Below are positions 63,740-64,000 of a DNA stretch of 64,000 nt, one piece after another. Origin of the DNA: Bugula neritina (Eukaryota > Bryozoa > Gymnolaemata > Cheilostomatida > Bugulidae). The notes below the pieces were generated by a model, which saw only the letters and a program-made list of their open reading frames with translations, did no database searches and was not told where the DNA came from. Position numbers and translations under genes: made by a program. The stretch's first letter is position 1. Every line of letters starts with the position of its first letter. Location: assembly GCA_964035545.1 (NCBI GenBank), contig OZ037766.1, positions 724,501 through 788,500 of the forward strand, in the 5' to 3' direction.

Positions 63740-64000
63740 ACTTAACATATTTTAGTGCCAACCCTTTAATGGCTGCTAACACTTTAGAGAAAAACTGGTT
63801 TGTTTTGTGATGAAACATCCCAAACACTTGAGTGCAGATTAAATATTCCAAAAGATTTATTGGTATAATTATAAATATTATAAAGATAATGTTAATTACT
63901 TTAAAGTGACAACTTAACATATTTTAGTGCCAACCTTTTCTGGTTGACAATATTTTAGAGAAAGAAGTTGTTTTGTAGATGAAATATCTCATTACTTGCA
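63740..64000. repeat. Two diverged tandem copies of a longer repeat
   Basis: ACTTAACATATTTTAGTGCC followed by CAACC, TTTAGAGAAA, TTGTTTTGT and GATGAAA words occurs from 63740 and again from 63911, a period of about 170 bp. The second copy runs off the window edge. Confidence 0.7.

Overview
The window is nuclear DNA of an AT-rich invertebrate animal. The genes are intron-rich with GT-AG introns and the standard code. The orthologues recognised (DNAJC1, SLC13, POLE3, ZCCHC7) are metazoan, and the intergenic and intronic DNA is packed with minisatellites. There is no bacterial-style gene organisation. I cannot name the phylum from the sequence alone.

Layout. 1-4883 (minus): a DNAJC1-like ER J-domain/SANT co-chaperone whose 3' end lies outside the window. 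6211-14304 (minus): a complete 16-exon SLC13 sodium-coupled anion transporter. 17209-18840 (plus): a head-to-head inverted, internally deleted copy of the same SLC13 gene. 20675-21548 (plus): POLE3, a histone-fold subunit of DNA polymerase epsilon and CHRAC. 23864-24596 (plus): a Ly6/three-finger GPI-anchored protein. 25247-30521 (minus): ZCCHC7, an Air1/2-like zinc-knuckle RNA-surveillance factor. 32667-45641 and 55765-59488 (minus): two tandem paralogous MFS transporters, each with nine exons and the same intron phases. The rest is intergenic repeat-rich DNA, a small TIR transposon (59824-60600) and a decayed non-LTR retrotransposon fragment (about 61930-62280).

Two apparently identical 7,538-bp Ty3/gypsy-type LTR retrotransposons are inserted in opposite orientation at 36513-44050 (plus, inside intron 2 of the first MFS gene) and 46166-53703 (minus, upstream of it). 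Both have 306-bp LTRs, 4-bp target duplications, a tRNA-Leu-type primer site, gag, a -1 frameshift signal, pol, and a third ORF coding a C2H2 zinc-finger protein where env would sit. The arms form a 7.5-kb inverted repeat with exons 1-2 of the MFS gene in the loop.

The most unusual signal is a recurring architecture rather than a single gene. Minisatellites abut splice sites in every intron-containing gene whose splice sites I could resolve well, except the Ly6 gene. Many begin within about 6-16 nt of the 5' splice site, and several carry copies of the splice site itself, so a real donor or acceptor is followed or preceded by an array of decoys. One such intron (ZCCHC7, 945 nt, 33-bp units) is stop-free and a multiple of three, so retaining it would keep the protein in frame.
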